Source: Methanoplanus endosymbiosus
Lineage (GTDB): Archaea; Halobacteriota; Methanomicrobia; Methanomicrobiales; Methanomicrobiaceae
DNA: 64,000 nt
Direction of reading: 5' to 3'
Assembly (NCBI RefSeq): GCF_024662215.1
Contig: NZ_CP096115.1
Location: 2,170,001-2,234,000, forward strand
The notes under the pieces are model-generated. The model did no database searches, was not told the origin of the DNA, and saw only the letters and a list, made by a program, of their open reading frames with translations. Shown here in pieces: positions 55,133 through 64,000 of this stretch. The position numbers and the translations under genes were made by a program. Positions within the stretch are counted from its first letter, which is position 1. Every line of letters begins with the position of its first letter.

Positions 55133-56548
55133 ATGTGCTTGTGTACAAATGGAAGGCTGCGCAATAAAATTAGTTTGACAAAAAGGATTCGTACTTTTCG
55201 ATCAAACTTGGGACAGTTACCTAAATCAGAGGTTTTTATTGACTTTTTTAAAACAAAGACTAATAATCTATTTCCAATTGGTATAGACTGTATTAAAGGT
55301 CTTTTTACAATTGAAAGTAGATCTAACCTTACAAAGATCTCTGATTGGACAAGCGAAAGAGATAATCAGGCCTTTTCTCATTTTCTCTCAAATTCGCCGT
55401 GGGATCATTCTAAGATAACACATTGGATTTATTCAAATGTTAACGATTTTGTTGGGAAAAACGGTGCATTAGTCATTGATGAGAAAGGTTCAAAAAAGAA
55501 AGGAAAACATTCAGTTGGAGTAAAAAGGCAATATTCTGGGAATACGGGCAAAGTTGATAACTGCCAGGTAGGAGTTTATTCATGCTATGTTAAGGCAGCA
55601 AAAAGAATAATTCTTGATTTTAAGCTTTATCTCCCTAAAGAATGGTGTGATGACTCTGAACGATGTGACAAAGCGGGGATCCCTCAGGAATACAGAATTT
55701 TCAAAACTAAAGGAGAATTATGCCTTGAATTAATAATTCGAGCAATAGAAGAAGGTGTTAAGTTTAGTTTTGTTTGTATGGATGGATTTTATGGAGGTAT
55801 TCCGCAGCTGCTAACAAAACTCGAAAAGATGGGAATAACATACATGGCCTCAGTTAAATCAGCAAATCGTGTTTATCTTGAAGAGCCAAAATATGGAATT
55901 CCACCGAGGAAAGGCAAAAGAGGGAGAATGCCAACCAGAATTAGAGTACTCAACACCTCACCAATCCACATCTCAAAAATTGCAAAATTGGCTGATGATT
56001 GGCAAAAAATTGAGATTAGAGACTCTACGAAAGGTCTTCTTGAAGAAGAATTTATTATGAGAAAGGTTTGGAGGATAGATGGCAAAGAAAACAGAGCTCT
56101 CCCAGTCCTTCTTCTTGTTCGTAGGGAATTGGATGAAAATAACAAAATAGTGCACAAATATTCATTTTGTAATGATGTTACAATCACTTCTTTGAAGAAA
56201 TTAGCAGAAATGCAGGCTTCGAGGTACTGGATTGAGCGCTCTTTCCAGGATGCTGTGGATCTTGCAAAAATGGATGATTATCAGGTTAGAGGTTGGAGGG
56301 GATGGCATCATCATATAGCACTTGTAATTCTTGCTATGTTCTATTTATGGCTTGATTTCAAAAATTTAGCGAGTAAAACAGAATTTGAACTCACAATTTA
56401 TCACATGAGACTCATAATACGATGTAAATACCCTTTGAATCCTATTACGAGTGAAAAAGTTGCCCATATTATAGTGCGAAATTGTATAAACCAAGAGAGA
56501 ACAAAATTGTCAAAATCGAAGAAAAAGTGCACAACAAATGTAAGTTGA
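55133..56548 (+). CDS. IS701-family transposase
   Basis: A 471-residue intact DDE transposase. LVIDEKGSKKKGKHSVGVKR, VCMDGFYGG and RYWIERSFQDAVDLAKMDDY carry the D, D and E. The adjacent short stretches 55000-55132 and 56549-56769 presumably hold the element ends, but I found no clear inverted repeats or target duplication. Confidence 0.85.
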   Translation: MCLCTNGRLRNKISLTKRIRTFRSNLGQLPKSEVFIDFFKTKTNNLFPIGIDCIKGLFTIESRSNLTKISDWTSERDNQAFSHFLSNSPWDHSKITHWIYSNVNDFVGKNGALVIDEKGSKKKGKHSVGVKRQYSGNTGKVDNCQVGVYSCYVKAAKRIILDFKLYLPKEWCDDSERCDKAGIPQEYRIFKTKGELCLELIIRAIEEGVKFSFVCMDGFYGGIPQLLTKLEKMGITYMASVKSANRVYLEEPKYGIPPRKGKRGRMPTRIRVLNTSPIHISKIAKLADDWQKIEIRDSTKGLLEEEFIMRKVWRIDGKENRALPVLLLVRRELDENNKIVHKYSFCNDVTITSLKKLAEMQASRYWIERSFQDAVDLAKMDDYQVRGWRGWHHHIALVILAMFYLWLDFKNLASKTEFELTIYHMRLIIRCKYPLNPITSEKVAHIIVRNCINQERTKLSKSKKKCTTNVS

Positions 56549-56769
56549 AGCCATAGTCTAAACCACCCTATATACATTTAGTATAGCTTACAGCTTCGAT
56601 ATATTATTTTGTTTTTCCATGATATGTGCCTTTCTAATGTAATATTGTGGTGCACCAATTAATGCAATATTATTTTTAATTTAAATTAGATTCATTTTAG
56701 AACAAAAATGACTGTCAAAACCCTAAATATGAATAAATGACAACTTTATTCTGTCTAAAGTGACATTGT

Positions 56770-57101
56770 AGAGATAAATAAAATGTGGAAAATTGGAGGA
56801 AATATTCATGATTCACTTCCAAATAAACTGAAGTTTCTCTATGAAAATGGTTATGCAGAACTTGTAGGTAAGTTTTTGAGAAAAAAACATGAACGACCCT
56901 GATTTTGAAAATAAAATGAAAAATCGTGGAGATTGCGAAAGAAAACACTCACACATAAAAAGTACAGTCAAATTTGACGTTAAAGGATATTGGGAAGATA
57001 GCAGGGAATTTAATGCCATACTGAATTTTGTCTGCTTCCAATTGCTGGATCTTTCACGTCTACAGTGTGGTATTAAAAATCCTGAGTTTTGCAACTATTA
57101 C
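56770..57101 (+). pseudogene. Frameshifted transposase C-terminal remnant
   Basis: Two overlapping frames read as one protein: NIHDSLPNKLKFLYENGYAE then LVGKFLRKKHERP, and in the next frame MNDPDFENKMKNRGDCERKH, SHIKSTVKFDVKGYWEDSRE. The shift lies near 56885. The C-terminal part resembles the end of an insertion-sequence transposase. The front half is absent. Confidence 0.6.
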
Positions 57102-57589
57102 TGATTAGTTGATACACTCCGGATTAGCATCGAACATAGCGTGAGCTGTAAATTTATTTAAGGATTTTGAAGCATATTTTAATTCATCTCTGAAAATAAT
57201 GTCAAAATTCACAGAAGATTTTTATCAAAACAGAGATTGCAGAGATAATCAGTAATTTTCAAAATATCAGAATAATTCTGTCCTGATAGGATTGGGGTTA
57301 ACAGGACAGACTCCCTGTTTTCGGACAGCCTCCTAGGTAAAATTAAATCCTCAGACTCCAATTTCAGTACTTTAAAGATTCCGCAAATTTCATCACATAA
57401 GACCCCGGAGTTTTCTGCCTAAACTCAAATAGTTAAGTACTTCTCAATATTATATTGTGTCAAAACCTCTGCTGCGTGCCGTGGAATGTTTGCACAATCT
57501 GAATCAGACAAATGTTCAATATGATCTTGTTTTTTTGATGTACCAATTGCCAATCAATAGATATATATTGCCTCCAAAACATCATCCTT
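57102..57589. other. Gene-free stretch upstream of the ISH3-like gene
   Basis: AT-rich DNA with no supported gene; it probably holds the left end of the ISH3-like element, whose exact limit I cannot place. Confidence 0.35.
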
Positions 57590-58747
57590 GTGGCAATATT
57601 TGGTCAAAAAAACAGCAAAATCCAGTCAGATACAGGACTGAAGCTTGGAAAACTTGAATTGATCTGTGATATTATTGAGGATCATATCTCCTTTCCAGAT
57701 GGCAGATATTATGATTCAAAAACAATTGTAAGAGGAACAATAGCAGCGGCATGTTCTAAAAATTCGATTTCAGGACTTGTAAAAATGACAGATGGTTTGC
57801 CATCCCATACAACCTGTCTGAAATATTTACATAATATTGACATGGAGAAATTAGAATCAGATTCCTCTAAAATACTTTTATTGGCAGGGGAAGGCATAAT
57901 TATAGAAGGCAGGGCTTACAATTTTGCTATTGATAAAACCCTCAAGCCATATTATGGGGTTAAAGACGAAGAAGAAGATCCTAATATTATACGCAACAAG
58001 AAGAAAGCATCGACAACCAAGTTCTTTGCTTACATGACTTTATCGATTGTGGACCAGGATAAGCACCTCACCCTTCTTGTTATTCCCTGGAAAGATAATG
58101 ATAATAATTTAGATGGAATAAAAACATGTGTTGAGTTAATTCGGAGTTTAGGTCTGAAAATAAAATGTTTAATGTTAGACAGGGAGTTCTACACTGGTAA
58201 AATCTTTAGCTACCTAAAAGAATCAGATGTCCCACACCTCATGCCGGTGAAGCAACATGGTGAGGAACTCAAAAAGAATCTAAAAGGTAAAAAATCAAAA
58301 TCCTTTAAACACACCCTAAATTCAAAATCAAAGTTCCCATTGGAGATAGAAATAGTTGACTGTATTGTCTATCAAATGGGAAAGAAAGGCAAAAATGGTG
58401 TACTTCATCGAGCATTTGTAGTTTATAAGGTATGTAAATCTCCAAAATCGATTAGAAGATTGTATAAACACAGATTTGCCATTGAGTCCACATATGTCCT
58501 TGCTAATAAAAGTGGTGCAAGGACATCCACTAAGGATCCGGTAGTTAGGTTTTATTATTTTTTAATCTCTTTTATAATACAGAACCATTGGGTTTCAATC
58601 AAATGGAAGAGATTTGCAAAACTTCAGAGGGGACCAAAGGTAATTTATAGAGATCGATTTCCCTTGCACCATTTTATCACTATCTTAATTAAAGAGGCTT
58701 GGGAGCATTTCCATTTATTGAGCCTTAATGAAATTGCCATAAGCTGA
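57590..58747 (+). CDS. ISH3-family transposase
   Basis: A 385-residue transposase. The motifs NFAIDKTLKPYYG, CLMLDREFYTGKIF and YKHRFAIESTYVL carry the catalytic D, D and E of the archaeal ISH3 group. The N-terminus is uncertain (GTG 57590). The gene is otherwise uninterrupted. Confidence 0.8.
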   Translation: MAIFGQKNSKIQSDTGLKLGKLELICDIIEDHISFPDGRYYDSKTIVRGTIAAACSKNSISGLVKMTDGLPSHTTCLKYLHNIDMEKLESDSSKILLLAGEGIIIEGRAYNFAIDKTLKPYYGVKDEEEDPNIIRNKKKASTTKFFAYMTLSIVDQDKHLTLLVIPWKDNDNNLDGIKTCVELIRSLGLKIKCLMLDREFYTGKIFSYLKESDVPHLMPVKQHGEELKKNLKGKKSKSFKHTLNSKSKFPLEIEIVDCIVYQMGKKGKNGVLHRAFVVYKVCKSPKSIRRLYKHRFAIESTYVLANKSGARTSTKDPVVRFYYFLISFIIQNHWVSIKWKRFAKLQRGPKVIYRDRFPLHHFITILIKEAWEHFHLLSLNEIAIS

Positions 58748-59107
58748 TATTCAGACATCTTCATGAATTGAGTATGCAGATGGCCAGGTTTAGCGGTAGC
58801 TATTTTAAATTTTACAATATCTTTACTGGAAACGGTATAATTTCGATTCAAACTCATTTATTCAGACATTTATTCATGAAATATGAAGCAGTGTGTTGTG
58901 GTTCAAGTGGGATAAAATGGTGTTAACCAAAATCGGTTTACAAAATACATTTTTATCCCTCAAATTTGAAATGCAGGACATTTGGATATAATATTCAATT
59001 TAGGGGTATACAGTAAGACATTTTTAAAACAATATTCATCAATTTTAAATATTAATCGAGCACTTAATTTAAAGTACTGAATTTATATAAGCATTCATTC
59101 AAATATT
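58748..59107. other. Gene-free AT-rich stretch
   Basis: Contains TATTCAGACAT at 58750-58760 and again TATTCAGACAT at 58859-58869; these may mark the right end of the ISH3-like element. The promoter of the following gene must lie in the last part. Confidence 0.35.
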
Positions 59108-61045
59108 GTGATACAACCATCTGGAGTGATCTATATTAAAAAATTAGTATTTCTTGAGGATTCTGACAGTATATCGTCTATTATAAGAGATTCTTCAATA
59201 AATGTCGATATAATTACGTATGTTTCTCTGAATCCGCAAGCATCATATGCATATGATCAATGTAATTTCAAATATCGAACAATCATTGATTATTGTAAAG
59301 ATGACATCAAATGTTATCAAGAATGTTCCAATCAAGGGTTACAAAATTTCAAAAGAATTGAACGCATATGTGCAATTTTTGAAGAGGAAATTATTCAGCT
59401 CCATAAGATTCCTACATTGCACCCAGTTCATTATTCAATATTTAATTTGAAATTTTTATTTGATGGTTTATGGACTACAATAATAAAACTAAAAAAGATT
59501 ATAGATATAGAAAAACCTGATTGTATTTATCTATACACATCAAAAATCTCAAAAAAGTTTATTGGTAGATATGCTTTTTCTAATGATGAATCTATATATG
59601 CAGAAGTATTACTCATGAAAGGGTGGCAAATCCCAATAAAAATAATTCATACAAATATATCGAATGTCAATGTGACAGATGAGGGATGTAATTCTTCAAA
59701 AAAAAGATGCTTATCTGTTTTTTTGAAAAAATATGATACATTATTCAATTTGGGATTAATATTCAAAAGAGAGGGCTTTATAGAAACATGTAAAGCCTGT
59801 TTTCATTCCTTAAGACTGTGGCACCACACACCTGTGTTGATATATAATTTTGGATATAATTGGGAAGATTCGCTTACTGAATTTTATCGTCGTGGTATAC
59901 ACCCAATATATCGTATTACTGATGAATCTTTAGATCAAGAACACATAGTGATACCTGATTATGAAGATCAAATTGCATTGATTTGTAAGTCACACCCTCA
60001 AATGCAGGAATTTAGTGATATTTTAGGAATAGATGTTTCGGCATTTTTTTTTAATAGGTTCTCACAAATTATTGAAATTTCAATCAAAGAATCCATATTA
60101 TCATATTATTGTGCTAATAAATTAATTCAACGTAAAAAAATAAAATGCCTTCTCCTCTCAACAAGAGAGTTTGCAATAAGTCATGCTATTGTACAGGCAG
60201 CACGGGATGCAAAGATACCTGTTGTGTCATGGCAGCATGGGGGTGGGGGATATGCATTTTGGCCAATGATTCCATTCATAGAGTTTTTCAATTCAGATAT
60301 ACACTTTGTATTTTCAAAAAAAGTAGCACTAAAATATATTGAGACATCCCAAAAATTAGGGTTATTCAATACTCCGGTATTTTTACCAGTGGGTTCAAGT
60401 TCATTAGATAATTATTATGATAAAATTAGAACTAATTCCCATAGAGGAAAAATAAAAAATATTGTTTATATAACAACACATTACGAAGAAAATTTTGTTT
60501 TCATCTCACACCCTTTCAATCCTATAGGATTTGATGATAACCTCTGGATTTTTCAAAAGCAAATAATAGATCTCGCAAGGTTATTTACAGAAATAAATAT
60601 AATAATTAAATTACATCCTACTCATCATAGTAAAGAACCTTTGAATAGCTATGCTAATGATGGGAAATATAAAAATATTCAGATTATTTCTTCAGAAAAA
60701 ACAATTCCTGAACTCTTGGATGTCGCAGATCTAATTATAATTGATCATATCACAACTGGCATTCTTCAAATTCTTACTTCAAATATTCCAGTGTTTGCCT
60801 ATAATGGATTCTCCCATGTTGATAGTGAGGCAATTGAATCCCTAAAAAAACGTACATATGTATATGAGGATATTGAAACATTAATTACAGACCTAAATAA
60901 ATATATAACTGATCGGATTTCACCGAATCCTTCAGTAAATTATTCAAATACAGATTTTATTTTAAAGTATGGGACAGATATATCCAGACTTAACAGCGCA
61001 GAAAAAGCTGTTCAAAAAATTGGAGATTTAATAAATATAAAATAA
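59108..61045 (+). CDS. Large glycosyltransferase-like protein, unknown
   Basis: A 645-residue protein. The C-terminal 300 residues have a GT-B-like pattern: ISHAIVQAARDAKIPVVSWQ, then HGGGGYAFWPMIPF, then INIIIKLHPTHHS and TIPELLDVADLIIIDHITTG. These resemble CDP-glycerol glycerophosphotransferase and capsule glycosyltransferases. The N-terminal half is unfamiliar. It starts with GTG 59108. With the next gene it looks like the glycan polymerising part of the island. Confidence 0.7.
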   Translation: MIQPSGVIYIKKLVFLEDSDSISSIIRDSSINVDIITYVSLNPQASYAYDQCNFKYRTIIDYCKDDIKCYQECSNQGLQNFKRIERICAIFEEEIIQLHKIPTLHPVHYSIFNLKFLFDGLWTTIIKLKKIIDIEKPDCIYLYTSKISKKFIGRYAFSNDESIYAEVLLMKGWQIPIKIIHTNISNVNVTDEGCNSSKKRCLSVFLKKYDTLFNLGLIFKREGFIETCKACFHSLRLWHHTPVLIYNFGYNWEDSLTEFYRRGIHPIYRITDESLDQEHIVIPDYEDQIALICKSHPQMQEFSDILGIDVSAFFFNRFSQIIEISIKESILSYYCANKLIQRKKIKCLLLSTREFAISHAIVQAARDAKIPVVSWQHGGGGYAFWPMIPFIEFFNSDIHFVFSKKVALKYIETSQKLGLFNTPVFLPVGSSSLDNYYDKIRTNSHRGKIKNIVYITTHYEENFVFISHPFNPIGFDDNLWIFQKQIIDLARLFTEINIIIKLHPTHHSKEPLNSYANDGKYKNIQIISSEKTIPELLDVADLIIIDHITTGILQILTSNIPVFAYNGFSHVDSEAIESLKKRTYVYEDIETLITDLNKYITDRISPNPSVNYSNTDFILKYGTDISRLNSAEKAVQKIGDLINIK

Positions 61046-61105
61046 AATATTAACTATTGATATTTACTTAAAATATTATTTATATTGATTGTAAGATGAG
61101 ATATT

Positions 61106-62977
61106 ATGAAATTAAAAGAAAAAGTTATTGTTATTGAGCAATTGGATGTTTTCACATCCATTTTCTATTATATTTTTCTAAATAAAGAACATCCAATTGC
61201 TTATTATATTCATAGAAGTCATGTTCTCGATTTCCTTTATGCGAACCTGCATTTAATTTCATCGAGATTAGAAAAAAAATTTATCCGACTGAACTTTAAC
61301 GATTTTTTAGGGTCATATTGTGAAATTAAGGAGGAAACTGGCCTCTATGCAAATGACACTCTTTTCGGTAAAAACAATATGAATATTTTTTTAAATTCAA
61401 CATTAAATTTTTGTGGAGATGCACGGTATTCTCTCGCTATTAAAAAAGAGCTATATAATCGATATACTGAGAAAAGAATCAAAACATTTGTATTTTTAAA
61501 AAAAATTGCAAATAAATCTGATAATATAGTGTTTTTACCCTACGATTCAGAAAATATTAATAATTTTTTATCAGAAAAAAATCAACTGCTTCATGATCCT
61601 CAGATACCAATAGTCTATACATATTTGCTAAAATTTTTTGGTGACATTAAAATCATTGGCTCTCTTTTTATTTTTCCTCTCATGCTGTTTTTACTATCTT
61701 GTTTTTTTTTATTTAAGGGCATAACATTTAGAAAAATTTCTAAAAAAAAATATACCTATGCAATTGATAGTTATAGTTATGGCATTGACTGGAAAAGACC
61801 GTATCATGAATTTTTTATTTACAACAGGAATGATTTTAATCCGGCAAAAATATTGCACGTTTTTAGAAGTTCTTTAACTGATAAGAAAACCAAAAATTTA
61901 TTTCAAAGATACCATTACCCATCAACGGTCTGGAATCAACAAAAAATTCCATTTCAATTTTTTAGATCACGTATCTTGATGGGTATGTTTATTAAACAAC
62001 TTGCTGGGTTTTGCTTTAATCTGATAAAAACAAGTAAAAAAACCTTTTTACTGATCCCCTGCCTTGCTGTAATAAAAATAACAGTCGAATCTGAAATTTT
62101 TTATTCCAATTATCAAATACATGTTTTTATGTCGAGGGATGAATATTCTTCGGTTCATATTGTGCGAACACTTGTTGCATGGAAAAACAAATCACATTCT
62201 ATAGGATTTATGCATGGAGACTATACTATTCCTGGAATAGAAACATCTACCTATTTATTATTTGATAAATATGCAATTTATGGGACTTTTTACAAGAATT
62301 TCAATAATTCTGGCTTTAAATCTACACATACAGAAATAATTGGAGCAGGGATTTATGGTCTTGATAAGACATTTTTCTTATCTCAAAAAGGATATTTCCC
62401 ACAGATATATAAAGAGATCAAAAAGAATTACAAGATCCTTTTAATAGTTGGAACTTATAGTGGAAATAATATTGACTCCTGTTTTACTAAACAATTATTA
62501 AAAAAATATTACTCCGAAGCACTTATGGCAACCGATGAATTTTCTGATTATTTACGTATTATAAAACCTGCAAGTGATGAATTGTCTGATCATGAATTGA
62601 ATGAAATAATTCAAGGTCATGAACGAGTCATTGTTGATAAGGATTTATGGATATACAAGCTCATTTTGGTTTCAGATTTAACATTGGTTATTGGAACAAC
62701 AACCGTTGGACTTGAATCCCTTGTTGCAGGAAAAAGAGTTCTTTATTATGATGTGTATCATTATCCAGAAAATGTATATGCAAAATACTCTGACCTTCTT
62801 GTAGCGTTTAATTATGAACATTTTTACAAGAATATACGTTCTGTTATTAAGGATGATCACTACCTTGATGATAATACCCTTGAATTAATACGAGAAGAGC
62901 ACGGGTACCTATTTGATGGTCAGGTTGTTGAACGATTTCGAATAATGTGTCGTTCTCTTGTTAATGGTAAAGAATAA
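61106..62977 (+). CDS. Second large glycosyltransferase-like protein, unknown
   Basis: A 623-residue protein. Its middle has two hydrophobic segments (IIGSLFIFPLMLFLLSCFFL and MFIKQLAGFCFNLI); the C-terminal part has SIGFMHGDYTIPGIETSTYL, then LVSDLTLVIGTTTVGLESL. The HGD and S/T-x-x-G-L-E-S motifs parallel those of the preceding protein, so both may share the GT-B-like fold. The N-terminal half is unfamiliar and highly AT-coded. Confidence 0.65.
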   Translation: MKLKEKVIVIEQLDVFTSIFYYIFLNKEHPIAYYIHRSHVLDFLYANLHLISSRLEKKFIRLNFNDFLGSYCEIKEETGLYANDTLFGKNNMNIFLNSTLNFCGDARYSLAIKKELYNRYTEKRIKTFVFLKKIANKSDNIVFLPYDSENINNFLSEKNQLLHDPQIPIVYTYLLKFFGDIKIIGSLFIFPLMLFLLSCFFLFKGITFRKISKKKYTYAIDSYSYGIDWKRPYHEFFIYNRNDFNPAKILHVFRSSLTDKKTKNLFQRYHYPSTVWNQQKIPFQFFRSRILMGMFIKQLAGFCFNLIKTSKKTFLLIPCLAVIKITVESEIFYSNYQIHVFMSRDEYSSVHIVRTLVAWKNKSHSIGFMHGDYTIPGIETSTYLLFDKYAIYGTFYKNFNNSGFKSTHTEIIGAGIYGLDKTFFLSQKGYFPQIYKEIKKNYKILLIVGTYSGNNIDSCFTKQLLKKYYSEALMATDEFSDYLRIIKPASDELSDHELNEIIQGHERVIVDKDLWIYKLILVSDLTLVIGTTTVGLESLVAGKRVLYYDVYHYPENVYAKYSDLLVAFNYEHFYKNIRSVIKDDHYLDDNTLELIREEHGYLFDGQVVERFRIMCRSLVNGKE

Positions 62978-63007
62978 AAAAAATAAAGGCTCTATATTTT
63001 TAGTAAC

Positions 63008-63553
63008 TCAGTTTTTGCTTTCATTTGACCAGATAATCATATTTACTAATTCTCTGAACGCTCCATGCCCGCCTTTGCGTTCACAAATATATTTGACCTT
63101 GTTTTTAACAAGGTCTTCAGCATCATCGGGGCAGCATGGAAATCCAACAACTTCAAGTAATGAAAGATCATTGATGTCATCCCCAATAAATGCTACATTT
63201 TGGGCCTTGATGTCATATTTGTTCATAATTTCGAGTCCTTTTAATAGTTTGTCTGTTATGCCAACATGAACTTCTTCAACACTGATTTTTGCGGCTCGGC
63301 TCAGAACAATCCTACTGTTCTCTTTGGTAATAATAACTGGAATTATATTATTCATTCTCAGTAGTTCAAAGCCCATTCCGTCTCTTGTACTGAAACACTT
63401 CAAAAGTTCACCGTTTTCGGAATAATACATGGATCCATCAGTAAGAACACCATCTACATCTGTAATTACCATCATAATTTTATTATTATCCAAAAAACAT
63501 TTTCTTGATTGATCTACTCTTCCTTTTTTTTCAGGAATACTGTTCAAATCCAT
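63008..63553 (-). CDS. KdsC-like HAD phosphatase
   Basis: A 181-residue HAD phosphatase. VITDVDGVLTDGSMYYSENG carries the catalytic Asp pair, and VAFIGDDINDLSLLEVVG the metal-binding acidic residues. This is the KdsC pattern, which removes phosphate from 3-deoxy-octulosonate- or nonulosonate-8/9-phosphate. A ulosonic acid in the glycan is inferred. It is convergent with the previous gene. Confidence 0.85.
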   Translation of the reverse strand: MDLNSIPEKKGRVDQSRKCFLDNNKIMMVITDVDGVLTDGSMYYSENGELLKCFSTRDGMGFELLRMNNIIPVIITKENSRIVLSRAAKISVEEVHVGITDKLLKGLEIMNKYDIKAQNVAFIGDDINDLSLLEVVGFPCCPDDAEDLVKNKVKYICERKGGHGAFRELVNMIIWSNESKN

Positions 63554-63574
63554 CTCCTCCTAAATATCCGGATA

Positions 63575-64000
63575 TTAATAAGTAATTTTGTCGTAATGGC
63601 GTGCACCTCTGAATGAAACATCTCCTTTGAAATAGAGGTCATGGTATGTCTGAATCATCTCTTCTGCTTCTTTTTTATCTCCTTCTGTTTTCTCGAAATG
63701 ATCATAGATCAACTCTTTATTTGCCTCAAACAGGAGTGAATAAAATTTCTCTTCAGGAATATCCGTAAAATTTACAAGCATTAAATCAATATTTTTGAAT
63801 TTATTGAAAAAATCATCGGGGCCTTTTAGAAGATTCCGGTTAATTGCTTCATAATATAAATCACAGCCAGGATAAGGAGTAGGCGGTTTAATCGTTCTTA
63901 ATTGAGAGTACACATTATAATCCTTTATTAACTGCAAATCTTCTTTTAAAGATTTTTCTGTATCTCCTAAATTACCCCATAAGATATTCAGTCCATATGC
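63575..64000 (-). CDS. Partial radical SAM/B12-type protein, C-terminal part
   Basis: A frame open to the right edge (141 residues visible, the first TTG-start candidate being at 63937). AYGLNILWGNLGDTEKSLKE and TIKPPTPYPGCDLYYEAINR match the C-terminal part of B12-binding-domain radical SAM enzymes, which carry the G-N-x-G-D-T and P-x-T-P-Y-P-G patterns. The catalytic cysteines lie beyond the window. Confidence 0.75.
   Translation of the reverse strand, partial: AYGLNILWGNLGDTEKSLKEDLQLIKDYNVYSQLRTIKPPTPYPGCDLYYEAINRNLLKGPDDFFNKFKNIDLMLVNFTDIPEEKFYSLLFEANKELIYDHFEKTEGDKKEAEEMIQTYHDLYFKGDVSFRGARHYDKITY

Overview
The window looks like chromosome of a methanogenic euryarchaeon, most probably of the order Methanomicrobiales. 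This is an inference from gene content: an archaeal ATP-dependent DNA ligase, an NreA-type repair protein ending in a PCNA-binding motif, a stand-alone GMP synthase ATP-pyrophosphatase subunit, an archaetidylinositol-phosphate-synthase-like lipid enzyme, nitrogenase-like genes and TATA-box promoters. No rRNA gene and no CRISPR array was seen.

Region 1 (1-5765): an intact tRNA-Val(GAC) gene carries a 5.3 kb integrated element. A perfect 59-bp direct repeat (383-441 and 5707-5765), covering the 3' half of the tRNA, bounds it. The integrase gene is cut in two by the att site, as in SSV-type (fusellovirus) integration: its N-terminal part lies at 370-744 and its C-terminal part at 4899-5706. Joining the two halves across the repeat gives one in-frame gene of 389 codons. 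Between them a leftward operon encodes a ribbon-helix-helix protein, a primase-polymerase, a DUF3987-like helicase and small unknown proteins. A cluster of GTTATC iterons next to AT-rich DNA looks like the replication origin.

Region 2 (5950-33491): ordinary chromosomal genes with moderate GC. They include surface and secreted proteins, DNA ligase, NreA, hisD, an HD nuclease, pyrG, guaA, the overlapping run argD-hisC-kinase-lipid synthase, and a leftward nitrogenase-like operon of one NifH-like and two NifD/K-like genes. A NifX-like protein with a zinc ribbon faces this operon.

Region 3 (33607-64000): an AT-rich genomic island for surface glycan synthesis, heavily invaded by insertion sequences. 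The glycan genes are an ABC exporter, methyltransferase, sugar aminotransferase, radical SAM enzyme, epimerases, glycosyltransferases, a CDP-sugar operon, two large glycosyltransferase-like proteins and a KdsC-like phosphatase. The insertions are an IS21 element with repeated ends, an IS701-like and an ISH3-like transposase, decayed fragments, and a nested stack at about 45.1-50.6 kb. In the stack an ISAzo13-like element sits in an IS66 element, which sits in a 246-bp MITE, which sits in an IS1634-like transposase gene. Three of the four nesting steps are confirmed by target duplications that restore reading frames or flank matching inverted repeats exactly.

The best candidates for undescribed biology are the split-integrase element with its origin embedded in a translatable frame, and the nitrogenase-like HDK system of unknown substrate.
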